Positions 49,671 through 60,519 of a DNA stretch of 64,000 bases are shown in pieces. The DNA is taken from contig NZ_AP025514.1 of the NCBI RefSeq assembly GCF_024347655.1, positions 2,666,001-2,730,000 on the forward strand, given 5' to 3'. The position numbers and the translations under genes were made by a program. Source of the stretch: Vibrio toranzoniae (GTDB taxonomy: Bacteria; Pseudomonadota; Gammaproteobacteria; Enterobacterales; Vibrionaceae). A model generated the notes under the pieces. That model had not been told where the DNA came from. It worked only from the letters and a program-made list of their open reading frames with translations, and made no database searches. Numbering within the stretch: position 1 is the first letter of the stretch; each line of letters opens with the position of its first letter.

Positions 49671-49961
49671 ATGCCAAAAGCGGTTTGGTCCGAAGAAGAC
49701 GATATTCTTCTTCGGCTCTATATCCAACCCAAAGCAAGCCGAGATAAAATTGTCGGCTTGCACGGTGAGGAACTGAAAATTGCCATTACAGCACCACCGG
49801 TTGATGGCAAAGCCAATGCCCACTTAGCGAAATACCTTGCGAAACAATTTAAGGTCGCTAAAGGGCAAATTACGATAGAAAAGGGAGAGCTCGGTCGGCA
49901 CAAGCAAGTTCGAATATGCTCACCAAGCCAAATCCCAACTGAAGTCAAAGCCATCCTATGA
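49671..49961 (+). CDS. yggU: DUF167 protein YggU
   Basis: 96-aa DUF167 fold, marked by [13 protein letters not shown] and [24 protein letters not shown]. Function unknown. ATG at 49671 is preferred to a TTG two codons earlier; it is 29 bp after yggT. Confidence 0.92.
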   Translation: MPKAVWSEEDDILLRLYIQPKASRDKIVGLHGEELKIAITAPPVDGKANAHLAKYLAKQFKVAKGQITIEKGELGRHKQVRICSPSQIPTEVKAIL

Positions 49962-49989
49962 TGGCTTTTTGCTATTTATTGGAGTCATT

Positions 49990-50421
49990 ATGCGTTTATG
50001 GATAACAACCCTACTCACCGCTCTTGTTGCCCTCCCAAGCTCGGCAGGACAGTTTAAGAATATTAAGGATGTCGAGGTTCACTACTCGGCTTTTAACTCG
50101 ACATTTATAACGGCGAAGGTCGCTAAGCAATATAAGCTGAAACGAAATGGCTACTCAGCGATTCTGAACATCAGCGTATTAGACAAAGCTTCCCTAGGTA
50201 AACCTGCGACAACGGCTAAAATCACGGGAACAGCGAAGAACCTAGTAGGTAACACTCGCACACTGAACTTCCGCGAAATAAAGGAAGGTGATGCGATTTA
50301 TTACCTGGCTGAGTTCCCTATAACACACGAAGAAAACATCACCTTTAATATCGATGTTAACGCAGGGTTGAAAGGCACAGGTCCACTGCGCTTCACACAA
50401 AAATTCCATATAGAAGAGTAG
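49990..50421 (+). CDS. DUF4426 periplasmic protein
   Basis: 143-aa protein with a signal peptide ([20 protein letters not shown]) and a beta-rich domain characteristic of DUF4426, common in marine gammaproteobacteria between yggU and rdgB. Function unknown. ATG at 49990 chosen with TTGGAG upstream; the ORF otherwise extends 7 codons. Confidence 0.82.
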   Translation: MRLWITTLLTALVALPSSAGQFKNIKDVEVHYSAFNSTFITAKVAKQYKLKRNGYSAILNISVLDKASLGKPATTAKITGTAKNLVGNTRTLNFREIKEGDAIYYLAEFPITHEENITFNIDVNAGLKGTGPLRFTQKFHIEE

Positions 50422-50468
50422 GTTCAACCTTCACTTTTCTGTTCACTAACTTATTAGAGCCACATCCC

Positions 50469-51068
50469 ATGAGTAAGATTGTTTTAGCAACAGGCAACCA
50501 CGGCAAAGTTCGCGAGATGGCAGATATTCTGTCTGAATTTGGTTTTGACGTTATCGCACAAAGTGAATTCAATGTTTCAGAAGTCGCTGAAACGGGAACA
50601 ACTTTCATTGAAAATGCCATCATCAAGGCTCGCCATGCTGCGCAAGAAACTGGGCTACCAGCCATTGCAGACGATTCTGGCTTAGAGGTTGATCACCTTA
50701 ATGGTGCACCGGGTATCTACTCTGCGCGTTACTCAGGTGAAGGAGCAACCGATAAGCAAAACATCGAAAAACTGCTTGAGGCAATGCGAGGTGTGGAAAC
50801 TGAAAAGCGCACCGCTCGTTTCCACTGTGTGTTGGTACTAATGCGTCACGAAAACGATCCGACACCATTGGTATGCCACGGTAAATGGGAAGGTCGTATT
50901 CTGACTGAAGAACACGGTGAGAATGGCTTTGGCTACGATCCGGTATTCTTTGTACCTGAAGATAACTGCGCATCTGCTGAACTTGAATCAACACGTAAAA
51001 AGCAACTATCACACCGTGGTAAAGCCCTGACGTCACTATTCAAATCACTCAAGGAGCAAGCTCTGTAA
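50469..51068 (+). CDS. rdgB: dITP/XTP pyrophosphatase RdgB
   Basis: House-cleaning NTPase removing non-canonical purine nucleotides. TGNxxK motif [11 protein letters not shown] near 7-17, catalytic Asp68-Asp69 in [23 protein letters not shown], and SHRGKAL near the C-terminus. 199 aa. Its stop overlaps hemW's start (TAATG). Confidence 0.96.
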   Translation: MSKIVLATGNHGKVREMADILSEFGFDVIAQSEFNVSEVAETGTTFIENAIIKARHAAQETGLPAIADDSGLEVDHLNGAPGIYSARYSGEGATDKQNIEKLLEAMRGVETEKRTARFHCVLVLMRHENDPTPLVCHGKWEGRILTEEHGENGFGYDPVFFVPEDNCASAELESTRKKQLSHRGKALTSLFKSLKEQAL

Positions 51069-52255
51069 TGCATAATACAGCGCTAATACCACCAGCACTT
51101 AGCCTCTATGTCCACATCCCATGGTGTGTACAAAAGTGTCCGTATTGTGATTTCAACTCACACGCTCTGAAAACCGAGATTCCTGAAAAAGAGTACATCG
51201 ATGCGCTACTTGAGGATCTCGATACTGATATCGAAAAGTACCAACTCAATGGCACACCTCGCCCATTGCATTCGATCTTTATTGGTGGCGGCACACCGAG
51301 TCTATTCTCTCCAGAGGGAATCGGTCGATTGCTGCAAGGCATTGAACAGCGCATTCAGTTCAAGCCAGAAATCGAAATCACCATGGAAGCCAACCCTGGC
51401 ACTATTGAAGCTGAGCGTTTTGCAGGTTACCAAAAGGCAGGCATTACTCGAATCTCGGTAGGCGTACAAAGCTTTGAGCAAGAGAAGCTGGAAAGGCTTG
51501 GGCGTATTCATGGTCAAGGTGAAGCGGTCAACGCAGCTCACTTAGCACACAAGATCGGATTGAATAGTTTCAACTTAGATCTCATGCACGGCTTACCGGA
51601 TCAAAGCATAGAGCAAGCATTGGCGGATCTAGATAAAGCGATCGAGCTTAATCCTCCACACTTATCTTGGTATCAACTCACCATAGAACCTAACACCATG
51701 TTCTATTACAAAACGCCAAAGCTGCCTGACGACGATGACCTTTGGGATATCTTCGACTTAGGCCATAAAAAGCTCTCAGATGCAGGTTATGTACAGTATG
51801 AAATTTCAGGCTACAGCAAGCCAGGATACCAATGCCAGCACAACCTCAACTATTGGCGCTTTGGTGACTACTTAGGTATTGGCTGTGGCTCTCATGGCAA
51901 ACTAAGTTTTGCTGATGGACGCATTGTTCGCACCACAAAGGTTAAGCACCCTAGAGGCTATTTAGTGGCTTACCAGAACATGGTGAAACCTTATCTATCT
52001 GATGAGTTTGAAGTGCCGAATGAAGACCGCCCTTTTGAATTCTTTATGAACCGCTTCAGGCTAATAGAAGCGTGTCCAAAACAAGATTTCATTAATACGA
52101 CTGGGCTTGATTTTGACTCGATTCAGCCAACAATAGAGTGGGCAAAAGAGCTTGGTTACTTGAATGAAACCGACACTCACTGGCAGATCACTGAAAAAGG
52201 AAAACTGTTCCTGAATGATTTGCTAGAAGCCTTTATGGCAGAAGAAGACGAATAG
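51068..52255 (+). CDS. hemW: Heme chaperone HemW (radical SAM)
   Basis: Radical SAM protein that inserts heme into respiratory enzymes; formerly annotated as coproporphyrinogen III oxidase-like. Fe-S ligands Cys20, Cys24 and Cys27 in IPWCVQKCPYC and the GGGTPSL motif. It has the HemW pattern rather than the extra cysteine of HemN (CPYCDF with no fourth Cys). 395 aa. Confidence 0.92.
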   Translation: MHNTALIPPALSLYVHIPWCVQKCPYCDFNSHALKTEIPEKEYIDALLEDLDTDIEKYQLNGTPRPLHSIFIGGGTPSLFSPEGIGRLLQGIEQRIQFKPEIEITMEANPGTIEAERFAGYQKAGITRISVGVQSFEQEKLERLGRIHGQGEAVNAAHLAHKIGLNSFNLDLMHGLPDQSIEQALADLDKAIELNPPHLSWYQLTIEPNTMFYYKTPKLPDDDDLWDIFDLGHKKLSDAGYVQYEISGYSKPGYQCQHNLNYWRFGDYLGIGCGSHGKLSFADGRIVRTTKVKHPRGYLVAYQNMVKPYLSDEFEVPNEDRPFEFFMNRFRLIEACPKQDFINTTGLDFDSIQPTIEWAKELGYLNETDTHWQITEKGKLFLNDLLEAFMAEEDE

Positions 52256-52279
52256 AGCGAAATTCGAGAAGTATTGCAT

Positions 52280-52308
52280 AAGGGTTGGCTTTAGGGTCAA
52301 CCCTTTTT
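52280..52308 (+). terminator. hemW terminator
   Basis: AAGGGTTG/CAACCCTT stem, T-run of five. Also faces the convergent glsA. Confidence 0.8.
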
Positions 52309-52372
52309 ATTGTAAGAACCTTTCTCGAAGCGAAGCGCTCTATAGGACGAAGTCCGTGCTCGCATCTTTCTT

Positions 52373-53293
52373 CTAAAAAATAGAACGACCAATTCGCTCT
52401 GAAAGCAGCTCTAGCGCCTTAGTACCAGCAAGCGAGTTACCAGAAGGATCAAGCTCTGGAGACCATACAGCAATTGTCATCTCACCCGGAACGATGGCAA
52501 TAATACCGCCACCCACACCCGATTTTCCTGGCATACCAACACGATACGCAAACTCCCCCGCCCCATCGTACAAACCACATGTCGCAAGCAAAGCATTCAA
52601 CTGCTTAGTTTGAACCGGCGTGATGATCTTTTTCTTAGTTTGAACCGACACACCTTTGTTCGCCAAATAGCTAAAGGTTTTCGCCAAATCCACACACGTC
52701 ATTTTAAGCGCACAGGCATGAAAGTAGTTATTCAGAACAGGGATAACATCATTTTCAAAGTTACCAAATGAACGCATCAAGTAAGCGATAGCCGCATTAC
52801 GATCGCTGTGCATCATTTCTGAAGCCGCAACTACCTTGTCATACACAATATGAGTATCACCCGATAGCTGACGTACAAATTCTAATAAACGGTGTCTTGG
52901 TGCTGATAGACGGCTGTGCAATAAGTCTGCCACTACAATTGCCCCCGCATTGATAAACGGGTTACGAGGAATGCCTTGCTCCATCTCAAGTTGAATCATC
53001 GAGTTAAACGCTTGGCCAGAAGGCTCCTTGCCCACTCGCTGCCAAATTTCTTCGGGTTTATAAAGCACCATCGCTAACGTCAAGCTCAACGCTTTAGAGA
53101 TAGATTGCACAGAAAAAGCTTCTTCTGCATCACCCGCTTGAATCACCTCTCCTTCATTGGTGTATACCGCGATCGCCAACTTCTGGTTCGATACGCGAGC
53201 CAGTGCGGGGATGTAATCAGCGACCTTTCCCTGCCCAATTAAAGGACGAACCTCGTCTAAAATCTCGGCTAAAATAGCTTGAGTTGGTTTCAT
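52373..53293 (-). CDS. glsA: Glutaminase
   Basis: Serine-dependent beta-lactamase-fold glutaminase producing glutamate and ammonia. Catalytic SxxK motif Ser64-Ile-Ser-Lys67 in [20 protein letters not shown] near 111-120, SGVGGGI late. 306 aa; monocistronic on the minus strand. Confidence 0.94.
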   Translation of the reverse strand: MKPTQAILAEILDEVRPLIGQGKVADYIPALARVSNQKLAIAVYTNEGEVIQAGDAEEAFSVQSISKALSLTLAMVLYKPEEIWQRVGKEPSGQAFNSMIQLEMEQGIPRNPFINAGAIVVADLLHSRLSAPRHRLLEFVRQLSGDTHIVYDKVVAASEMMHSDRNAAIAYLMRSFGNFENDVIPVLNNYFHACALKMTCVDLAKTFSYLANKGVSVQTKKKIITPVQTKQLNALLATCGLYDGAGEFAYRVGMPGKSGVGGGIIAIVPGEMTIAVWSPELDPSGNSLAGTKALELLSERIGRSIF

Positions 53294-53340
53294 GTGTGCT
53301 TACTTCTATATTGTTATTTTTGTAGGGGGATGACTTTACT

Positions 53341-53386
53341 TTTTTGTCCTTAAACCTCTATCGCAATAAAAGCCTAAGGACAAAAA
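53341..53386. repeat. 12-bp inverted repeat upstream of glsA
   Basis: TTTTTGTCCTTA (53341) and its complement TAAGGACAAAAA (53375-53386), about 22 nt loop. Lies between the glsA start (53293) and trmB terminator; role unknown, may extend the terminator structure. Confidence 0.6.
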
Positions 53387-53412
53387 AGCCAACATTACAA
53401 TAATGTTGGCTT
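53380..53412 (-). terminator. trmB terminator
   Basis: AAGCCAACATTA/TAATGTTGGCTT stem with CAA loop; minus strand T-run of six. Confidence 0.85.
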
Positions 53413-53478
53413 TAATCAATCCCATAAAGTGTAAGGTTTAACCTAAAGCAGATTTACCTTCACTTATTTGTTTCAGAA

Positions 53479-54198
53479 TTACTTAGTACGTTTGTACTTA
53501 ATATCCCAAACGCCATGACCTAAACGGTGGCCACGAGCTTCAAACTTCGTTAGCGGACGCTCATCAGGGCGAGCAATATAATCACCATCTTCAGCGATAT
53601 TTTCGAAACCAGGAGCTACGTTCATCACCTCAATCATGTGTTCTGCGTAGTTCTCCCAGTCTGTTGCCATGTGAAAAATACCAGTCTCAAGTTGAAGCTT
53701 GCCGCGAACCATTTCTGCAAACTCAGCCTTAACAATACGACGCTTGTGGTGACGAGCTTTGTGCCATGGGTCAGGGAAGAACAGTTGCAGTGTATGCAGG
53801 CTGCTATCTGGAATCATGTGTTCAAATACTTCTACGGCATCGTGACACATTACGCGCAGGTTAGTTACACCCGCATCACGCGCAGTCCCCAAACAAGCAC
53901 CAACACCAGGGCTGTGAACTTCAATACCTAAGAAGTTTTTCTCTGGTGCGTTCTTTGCCATTTCAACCAGTGATGCACCCATACCGAAACCAATCTCTAG
54001 TACAACTGGGTTATCGTTGCCAAATACTTCTTTCCAGTTAAGAAGCTCTGGGGTGTAGTCGATACCCATTGTTGGCCAACATTCATTCATCGCGCTTTCT
54101 TGGCCTTTGGTTAAGCGGCCTTCGCGGCGAACAAAACTACGGATCTTACGAACCAGTTTGCCATCTTCAGTATATTCGTTAGTGGTCACTTCACTCAT
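53479..54198 (-). CDS. trmB: tRNA (guanine-N7)-methyltransferase TrmB
   Basis: SAM-dependent enzyme forming m7G46 in tRNA variable loops. SAM motif [14 protein letters not shown] near 70-83, [14 protein letters not shown] near 145-158, catalytic [13 protein letters not shown] at 54198 (239 aa, [13 protein letters not shown]); the 6-codon longer frame has no better ribosome site. Divergent from mutY. Confidence 0.95.
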   Translation of the reverse strand: MSEVTTNEYTEDGKLVRKIRSFVRREGRLTKGQESAMNECWPTMGIDYTPELLNWKEVFGNDNPVVLEIGFGMGASLVEMAKNAPEKNFLGIEVHSPGVGACLGTARDAGVTNLRVMCHDAVEVFEHMIPDSSLHTLQLFFPDPWHKARHHKRRIVKAEFAEMVRGKLQLETGIFHMATDWENYAEHMIEVMNVAPGFENIAEDGDYIARPDERPLTKFEARGHRLGHGVWDIKYKRTK

Positions 54199-54363
54199 TG
54201 ATTTTTGCCTGCACATTGATTAATCAAAGCGGGGATTATCCAAAGAATTGCCTTCGGTGCAAGTCTTTCCGTGGATAAATTCCCACACAATTTGTCTGTT
54301 TTACATCCAACGTTAAGTGTGGTGCAATTTCGCTTCTAATAATAGCAAAGCATAGAGCATGTC

Positions 54364-55425
54364 GTGACTCCTTTCGCAACCGCCATATTAAAGTGGTATG
54401 ACGCTTACGGGCGTAAAGAACTACCTTGGCAACAGAATAAAACCGCCTACACCGTTTGGTTATCTGAAATCATGCTTCAGCAGACTCAGGTAACAACAGT
54501 GATTCCATATTACCAACGCTTTTTGGAACGCTTTCCAACGGTTATTGACCTAGCAAACGCCGAACAAGATGAGGTACTCCACTTATGGACGGGGCTTGGT
54601 TACTACGCAAGAGCTCGTAATTTGCACAAGGCTGCCAAGATTGTTGCCGAGCAATATAGTGGTGAATTTCCGCTTTCTATTGAAGAAATGAACGCACTAC
54701 CGGGTATTGGACGATCTACTGCCGCTGCAGTTCTGTCTTCGGTTCATAAACTCCCTCATGCGATCCTTGATGGTAACGTCAAGCGCACCTTAGCGAGAAG
54801 CTTCGCAGTAGAAGGTTGGCCTGGGCAAAAGAAGGTTGAAAACCAACTTTGGGAACACGCAGAAGCTCATACTCCGAAGAAAGATGTCGATAAGTACAAT
54901 CAAGCGATGATGGACATGGGTGCGATGGTGTGTACTCGTAGCAAACCTAAATGTACTCTGTGCCCGATTGAAAGCATGTGCGAAGCCAAGAAGCTTGATA
55001 GGCAACTCGACTTCCCGGGCAAAAAACCTAAGAAAGAAAAACCAGTAAAAGAAACATGGTTTGTGATTCTGTACCACGATAATCAAGTATGGCTTGAACA
55101 GCGTCCTCAGTCTGGTATCTGGGGAGGCTTATTCTGTTTCCCTCAAAATGAAAACGCTGAGATCGAACATCAATTAGATCTTCGTTCGATCAAAAACAAT
55201 GCTAAAGATTCGATCCAAACCATGATTGCGTTTCGACATACTTTCAGCCACTACCACTTAGATATCACACCTGTACTAGTGAAATTAGATAAACAACCAG
55301 ATTTGATAATGGAAGGGACTAAAGGTCTCTGGTATAACTTATCAAAACCGGAAGAAATTGGCCTAGCCGCTCCTGTGAAGCAGCTTATTGAGAGCCTACC
55401 CTTTGAACTGAACGACGACGTTTGA
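54364..55425 (+). CDS. mutY: Adenine DNA glycosylase MutY
   Basis: Removes A opposite 8-oxoG. Catalytic Glu35 in [11 protein letters not shown], helix-hairpin-helix [12 protein letters not shown] with Asp136 in ILDGNVKR, 4Fe-4S ligands Cys190, 197, 200, 206, and a C-terminal Nudix-like 8-oxoG recognition domain (about 225-345). GTG start; 353 aa. First gene of mutY-yggX-mltC. Confidence 0.96.
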   Translation: MTPFATAILKWYDAYGRKELPWQQNKTAYTVWLSEIMLQQTQVTTVIPYYQRFLERFPTVIDLANAEQDEVLHLWTGLGYYARARNLHKAAKIVAEQYSGEFPLSIEEMNALPGIGRSTAAAVLSSVHKLPHAILDGNVKRTLARSFAVEGWPGQKKVENQLWEHAEAHTPKKDVDKYNQAMMDMGAMVCTRSKPKCTLCPIESMCEAKKLDRQLDFPGKKPKKEKPVKETWFVILYHDNQVWLEQRPQSGIWGGLFCFPQNENAEIEHQLDLRSIKNNAKDSIQTMIAFRHTFSHYHLDITPVLVKLDKQPDLIMEGTKGLWYNLSKPEEIGLAAPVKQLIESLPFELNDDV

Positions 55426-55453
55426 ATCCGCGAACGCGATAAGAGGAACCACT

Positions 55454-55726
55454 ATGAGCCGCACTGTATTTTGTGCTCGCCTTCAAAAAGATGCTGAAGG
55501 CCTAGATTTTCAACTTTACCCAGGTGACTTAGGTAAGCGTATCTTTGACAACATTTCTAAAGAAGCTTGGGGACAATGGCAAAGCAAGCAAACCATGCTT
55601 ATCAATGAGAAGAAGCTAAACATGATGGATCCTGAACATCGTAAACTTCTTGAAACTGAGATGGTTAACTTCCTTTTCGAAGGTAAAGATGTCGTTATTG
55701 ATGGCTACACTCCACCAAGCGAATAA
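55454..55726 (+). CDS. yggX: Fe(2+)-trafficking protein YggX
   Basis: 90-aa cytosolic protein involved in Fe-S repair under oxidative stress. [20 protein letters not shown] and [19 protein letters not shown] match the family closely. 28 bp after mutY with AGAGGAA upstream; the same order as in E. coli. Confidence 0.96.
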   Translation: MSRTVFCARLQKDAEGLDFQLYPGDLGKRIFDNISKEAWGQWQSKQTMLINEKKLNMMDPEHRKLLETEMVNFLFEGKDVVIDGYTPPSE

Positions 55727-55795
55727 GACATTTATTTAAGCAAATTTTAATGACATCATGGTTAACGCTGCGATGTCATTTTTGTATGAGGAACT

Positions 55796-56929
55796 ATGAA
55801 AAAGCTAAGTTACTTCCTAATAGCCATGTTATTAACTGGGTGCAGTCGTGAATTTGTCGAAAACATTTATGATGTTAACTACGAACCAACCAACCGATTT
55901 GTAAGTAATTTAGCGGAGCTACCCGGTCAATTTGAAAAAGACACTGATGCACTGGATGCTTTGATTCATAGCTTTTCAGGCAACATCCAAAAACGTTGGG
56001 GCAGCAGTGAAATAAAGATGGCAGGCAAAAGTAACTATGTGAAATACATTGATAATTACTTAAGCCGTTCAGAAGTAAACTTTAGCCAAGGCCTAATCAC
56101 AGTAGAAACCGTCTCCTCTACCGAACCTAAAAAACACCTCAAAAACGCAATAATCACGACACTTCTGACGCCGGATGACCCGGCCCATGTCGACCTATTT
56201 TCTTCCAAAAGCATCAAGTTAGAAGGGAAACCTTTCCTCTACAATCAGGTCGTAGATCAAGAGAAAAAGCCCATTCAATGGACATGGCGCGCTAACCAAT
56301 TTGCTGACTACCTGATCGCCAATAACCTAAAAACCAAGGAAGTCGATTTCAAAAAAGCTTACTACGTTGAAATCCCAATGGTGGCCGATCACGCTAGTAA
56401 ACGTCGCTATCAGTACGCCGATATCGTTAGACGAGCGTCTCAACGTTATGACATTCCTGAAGACTTGATTTACGCGATCATCAAAACAGAAAGTAGTTTT
56501 AACCCATATGCTGTGAGCTGGGCGAATGCTTATGGTCTTATGCAAGTCGTACCAAAAACTGCAGGTCGAGACGTGTTTAAACTAGTAAAGAACAAACCTG
56601 GAGAACCCACTCCTGAGTATTTATTCAATCCAGAAAACAATATTGATGCTGGCACCGCGTACTTTTACATACTCAAAAATCGTTATTTAAAAGATATAAC
56701 ACACCCGACAACGCTCGAGTACAGTATGATTTCAGCATACAATGGTGGCACTGGTGGGGTACTCAATACCTTCAGTAAGGACAGAAAGCGGGCGATGCGC
56801 GACCTAAACTCGCTGCAACCTAGTCAAGCGTACTGGGCACTGACAAAGAAACACCCAAACAAAGAGTCGCGTCGATACTTAGAAAAAGTAACAAAATTCA
56901 AGATAGATTTTAACCAAGGTAAAACGTAA
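55796..56929 (+). CDS. mltC: Membrane-bound lytic murein transglycosylase C
   Basis: Outer-membrane lipoprotein cleaving peptidoglycan glycan strands. Lipobox LLTGCS with lipidated Cys16; DUF3393 N-terminal part; SLT domain about 215-340 with catalytic Glu in IIKTESSFNPYAVSWANAYGLMQV. 377 aa. Last of mutY-yggX-mltC, just before the tRNA array. Confidence 0.95.
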   Translation: MKKLSYFLIAMLLTGCSREFVENIYDVNYEPTNRFVSNLAELPGQFEKDTDALDALIHSFSGNIQKRWGSSEIKMAGKSNYVKYIDNYLSRSEVNFSQGLITVETVSSTEPKKHLKNAIITTLLTPDDPAHVDLFSSKSIKLEGKPFLYNQVVDQEKKPIQWTWRANQFADYLIANNLKTKEVDFKKAYYVEIPMVADHASKRRYQYADIVRRASQRYDIPEDLIYAIIKTESSFNPYAVSWANAYGLMQVVPKTAGRDVFKLVKNKPGEPTPEYLFNPENNIDAGTAYFYILKNRYLKDITHPTTLEYSMISAYNGGTGGVLNTFSKDRKRAMRDLNSLQPSQAYWALTKKHPNKESRRYLEKVTKFKIDFNQGKT

Positions 56930-56992
56930 GCCTCACTTTTGAATAAAAAAACAACTAACGAACGTTTTTTTTAATTATTTTCAAAAAAGGTG

Positions 56993-57021
56993 TTGACGGT
57001 TATGCAGAAAATCCGTTTAAT
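56993..57021 (+). promoter_or_regulatory. Promoter of tRNA array 1
   Basis: TTGACG (56993-56998), 17-bp spacer, TTTAAT (57016-57021), then GC-rich AGCGCTCC typical of stringently controlled stable RNA promoters. First tRNA begins at 57033. Confidence 0.8.
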
Positions 57022-57032
57022 AGCGCTCCGTT

Positions 57033-57108
57033 GCCCGGATAGCTCAGTCGGTAGAGCAGAGGATTGAAAATCCTCGTGTCGGTGGTTCGATTCCGCCTCC
57101 GGGCACCA
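57033..57108 (+). tRNA. tRNA-Phe(GAA), copy 1
   Basis: 76 nt with encoded CCA. Acceptor stem GCCCGGA/TCCGGGC, anticodon GAA, anticodon stem begins AGGA (differs from other copies). Confidence 0.97.
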
Positions 57109-57182
57109 CAATTTGATTTGTTGGTGTCATTACTCTTTAACAGGGAGTAGCAACACGAACAAAAGCATAAAGAATTTAGTGT

Positions 57183-57258
<76 letters not shown>

Positions 57259-57265
57259 TTCTTTT

Positions 57266-57341
57266 GCCTCGATAGCTCAGTCGGTAGAGCAGCGGATTGA
57301 AAATCCGCGTGTCGGTGGTTCGATTCCGCCTCGAGGCACCA
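57266..57341 (+). tRNA. tRNA-Phe(GAA), copy 2, variant acceptor stem
   Basis: 76 nt with CCA. Acceptor stem GCCTCGA/TCGAGGC: two compensated pair changes compared with copy 1; rest equal to the array 2 copy. Confidence 0.97.
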
Positions 57342-57397
57342 TTATTTGGTACTTAGCAAATAATGGTCTTTATAGACCTGATGTTGAGACAAGTAAT

Positions 57398-57473
57398 TCC
57401 CCTTTAGTTCAGTTGGTAGAACGGCGGACTGTTAATCCGTATGTCGCAAGTTCAAGTCTTGCAAGGGGAGCCA
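57398..57473 (+). tRNA. tRNA-Asn(GTT), copy 1
   Basis: 76 nt with encoded CCA, anticodon GTT, acceptor TCCCCTT/AAGGGGA. Confidence 0.97.
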
Positions 57474-57544
57474 TTTTTAAAGGACTTCATTTTATATGAG
57501 GTTTTAATTGAAGAGTTTAACTCTTTAAGCAAAGAATTTAGTGT

Positions 57545-57620
<76 letters not shown>

Positions 57621-57627
57621 TTCTTTT

Positions 57628-57703
57628 GCCTCGATAGCTCAGTCGGTAGAGCAGCGGATTGAAAATCCGCGTGTCGGTGGTTCGATTCCGCCTCGAGGCA
57701 CCA
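57628..57703 (+). tRNA. tRNA-Phe(GAA), copy 3, variant acceptor stem
   Basis: Identical to copy 2 including the GCCTCGA acceptor stem. Confidence 0.97.
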
Positions 57704-57760
57704 TTATTTAGTACTTAACAAATAATGGTCTTTAATAGACCTGATGTTGAGACAAGTAAT

Positions 57761-57836
57761 TCCCCTTTAGTTCAGTTGGTAGAACGGCGGACTGTTAATC
57801 CGTATGTCGCAAGTTCAAGTCTTGCAAGGGGAGCCA
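57761..57836 (+). tRNA. tRNA-Asn(GTT), copy 2
   Basis: Identical to Asn copy 1. Confidence 0.97.
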
Positions 57837-57841
57837 CATTC

Positions 57842-57874
57842 AAAAAAGCCAAGTCGAAAGACTTGGCTTTTTTT
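57842..57874 (+). terminator. Terminator of tRNA array 1
   Basis: AAGCCAAGTC/GACTTGGCTT stem, GAAA loop, seven Ts. Confidence 0.92.
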
Positions 57875-58141
57875 CGTTTGAGCAAAGCTAACTCTATTCG
57901 ATATTAACGCCCACTCACACCAAACCTTAATAACCCCTAATCCTATAAGTTAAAAGGGCTTCCTTTCCTACCTCGACCATACCCATCACCTCATTCATTT
58001 AAACGCTCTAAACCACCTCTGAAATTAAACGTTTTTATCCATTTACCGTCACATAAAAACAAACAACATACCAGCCTGTTACTTTTTTTTCTTCGTAAAT
58101 TTAATCTTCATCATATTTTGATACCTTTCTGATATCTGCCC

Positions 58142-58168
58142 TAAACAAGTTAGATTAAGATTCGATAA
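58142..58168 (+). promoter_or_regulatory. FliA (sigma-28) type promoter of the chemoreceptor gene
   Basis: TAAA (58142-58145), exactly 15 bp, then TTCGATAA (58161-58168); consensus is TAAA-N15-GCCGATAA. About 40 nt before the ATG. The rest of the 57875-58209 gap shows nothing else. Confidence 0.7.
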
Positions 58169-58209
58169 AAATACCGAATACTTATTATTGAATTGCTACG
58201 CAGGAAAAT

Positions 58210-59835
58210 ATGAAATTAAAAACGCAAGCTTACTTATTATCGGGCATCATCTTGATCGCTCTGTTAGCGCTAACTGCTACTGGTTTATGGACCTTGAGAG
58301 TCGCTAGCAACATGGACAACAAAGCTCGCGTGACAGAGTTATTTAAGAGTGCATACAGCATTCTTACTGAAGTCGAAAAAATGGCTATTGATGGCACTCT
58401 AGAAGAGCAACAGGCCAAACAACTTGCTACCCGCCTACTACGTAACAACATCTATAAAGACAATGAATATGTTTATGTTGCTGATGAAAACATGACGTTT
58501 ATCGCGACGCCTCTGGATCCACAACTACACGGAACCAGCTTTAATGATTTTAAAGACGGTGATGGAAACAGTGTTGGCCAACTCATTCAACGAGTACTTG
58601 GCAATCGCACTGGCCAGATCATTGAGTACACCTGGACACAAAAGCTTCCAGACGGAACGATTGAAGAAAAGCTGTCTATTGCAGAGAAGACCCCGCATTG
58701 GGGTTGGGTTGTCGGCACCGGTATCGGGTTCAATGAAGTTAACGCTCGTTTTTGGTCTACCGCTCAATGGCAGCTATTCCTTTGTGTGGTGATTGCTGGT
58801 CTTATTCTATCGAGCCTAATTGTATCCATTAAACGCATGCTAGCGCTTCTTGGCGGCGAACCTAAAGATGTACGAGAAGCAGTACAAGCCGTAGCACAAG
58901 GTCGAATTCAAACCTCTTTCGAAACTCAGGCAACTGACGGCAGTATTTACCAGGCCGTACAACAAATGAGTAAATCACTGGCTGAGCTCGTATCAAACCT
59001 AAATACTTCTATGCTGGCATTAAGAGGGGAATTACAACGTGTAGAAGATCGTGCAGGGTCAATCGCTCAATTGACAGAGACTCAGCAGCAATCAACGGAG
59101 ATGATCGCGACAGCAATGACCGAGATGGCCTCTTCTGCCAGCCATGTTGCAGACTCAGCGAGCGATACTGCACGTAATACTGATGAGGCAGACAAACAGA
59201 GCCAACATACTCAACGCCTAATTCACAATACGGTGGACAATATTCAAGGCTTAGCGGGCCAGCTAAGTACAGCAAGTGAAGCTGTCTCTAACCTAGACAG
59301 CGATGTGAACAATATTGTGAAAGTACTCGACGTTATCGGTGACATTGCAGAGCAGACTAACCTCTTAGCACTTAATGCAGCCATCGAAGCGGCTCGAGCC
59401 GGTGAACAAGGCCGTGGGTTTGCGGTTGTTGCTGACGAAGTTCGCAACCTCGCAGGTCGAACGCAATCAAGCACAAAAGAAATCCAGCTAATGATCAATA
59501 ACCTTCAAGAAGGATCCCGTAATGCAATTCAAACTATGGAAGTGTGTGCGGCAACCAGTGAGAGCACAGTGAAAGAGTCTCAAAGCGCCTCTGAAGCGCT
59601 ACAACAGATTGTTATCGCTCTAGCGTCTATATCCTCAATGGGGCATGAGATAGCGACAGCAGCCGCTGAGCAGACCCAGGTAGGCGATGATATTTCGAAG
59701 CGTATCAACATGATCGAAGAAAGTGGCAACCAATTAAGCAGTGTAGTAACAGAAAGTCACAACAGCACCCAAACACTCGCCTCTCTTTCTAACGAATTAG
59801 AAGCTTGGGTTAATAGATTTGAAGTAAGACACTAA
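58210..59835 (+). CDS. Methyl-accepting chemotaxis protein with single Cache sensor
   Basis: Membrane chemoreceptor signalling through CheW/CheA. Membrane helix 1 at about 7-27, periplasmic sCache/Cache_2-type sensor about 35-182 (motifs [26 protein letters not shown]), helix 2 about 187-207, HAMP to about 265, and a methyl-accepting domain with the invariant tip from Glu381 ([19 protein letters not shown]) to about 413. 541 aa. Ligand not predictable; Cache_2 sensors often bind small carboxylates. No C-terminal CheR pentapeptide. A lone gene between two tRNA arrays. Confidence 0.92.
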   Translation: MKLKTQAYLLSGIILIALLALTATGLWTLRVASNMDNKARVTELFKSAYSILTEVEKMAIDGTLEEQQAKQLATRLLRNNIYKDNEYVYVADENMTFIATPLDPQLHGTSFNDFKDGDGNSVGQLIQRVLGNRTGQIIEYTWTQKLPDGTIEEKLSIAEKTPHWGWVVGTGIGFNEVNARFWSTAQWQLFLCVVIAGLILSSLIVSIKRMLALLGGEPKDVREAVQAVAQGRIQTSFETQATDGSIYQAVQQMSKSLAELVSNLNTSMLALRGELQRVEDRAGSIAQLTETQQQSTEMIATAMTEMASSASHVADSASDTARNTDEADKQSQHTQRLIHNTVDNIQGLAGQLSTASEAVSNLDSDVNNIVKVLDVIGDIAEQTNLLALNAAIEAARAGEQGRGFAVVADEVRNLAGRTQSSTKEIQLMINNLQEGSRNAIQTMEVCAATSESTVKESQSASEALQQIVIALASISSMGHEIATAAAEQTQVGDDISKRINMIEESGNQLSSVVTESHNSTQTLASLSNELEAWVNRFEVRH

Positions 59836-59863
59836 GCTCTCAGAAAAACTCTTAAATAAAAAC

Positions 59864-59888
59864 GCACGTTTCCATACGTGCTTTTTTT
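59864..59888 (+). terminator. Chemoreceptor gene terminator
   Basis: GCACGT/ACGTGC stem, TTCCAT loop, seven Ts. Confidence 0.85.
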
Positions 59889-60031
59889 ATTTCAGCACCC
59901 ATTCAGTGTAGTTAACCGTACTTTCGTGATCTTTTAGGGCATGCTAGATCTAGGTTTTTCGTCCTAAATGAACAAAAACAACCCACTAAGTATAGAAAAA
60001 CATCAAACAATACTTTTTTTGCAATTTAGTG

Positions 60032-60060
60032 TTGACCCAGAACGCGAAAACACGTTTAAT
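60032..60060 (+). promoter_or_regulatory. Promoter of tRNA array 2
   Basis: TTGACC (60032-60037), 17-bp spacer, TTTAAT (60055-60060); same architecture as the array 1 promoter, with the first tRNA 10 bp downstream. Confidence 0.8.
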
Positions 60061-60070
60061 ACACCTCGTT

Positions 60071-60146
60071 GCCCGGATAGCTCAGTCGGTAGAGCAGCGG
60101 ATTGAAAATCCGCGTGTCGGTGGTTCGATTCCGCCTCCGGGCACCA
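60071..60146 (+). tRNA. tRNA-Phe(GAA), copy 4
   Basis: 76 nt with CCA; acceptor stem as copy 1 and anticodon stem as copies 2 and 3. Confidence 0.97.
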
Positions 60147-60202
60147 CAATTTATTTGTTGGTGTCTTAGACAGCAACAGCAAAGCACAAAGAAATATTAT
60201 GT

Positions 60203-60278
<76 letters not shown>

Positions 60279-60302
60279 TTTCTTTAAAGCTTTAAGAACA
60301 AT

Positions 60303-60378
60303 TCCCCTTTAGTTCAGTTGGTAGAACGGCGGACTGTTAATCCGTATGTCGCAAGTTCAAGTCTTGCAAGGGGAGCCA
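60303..60378 (+). tRNA. tRNA-Asn(GTT), copy 3
   Basis: Identical to the other Asn copies; anticodon GTT. Confidence 0.97.
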
Positions 60379-60414
60379 ATTTAATCATCAAGCATAAGCT
60401 TTTTGGTTCATAAT

Positions 60415-60490
<76 letters not shown>

Positions 60491-60519
60491 TTCTCTTGAT
60501 TAGAGACTAAATAATCAAT

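Noticed and set aside
57725..57907. 60-codon ORF
   Set aside because: Runs through tRNA-Asn and the array terminator; chance frame.
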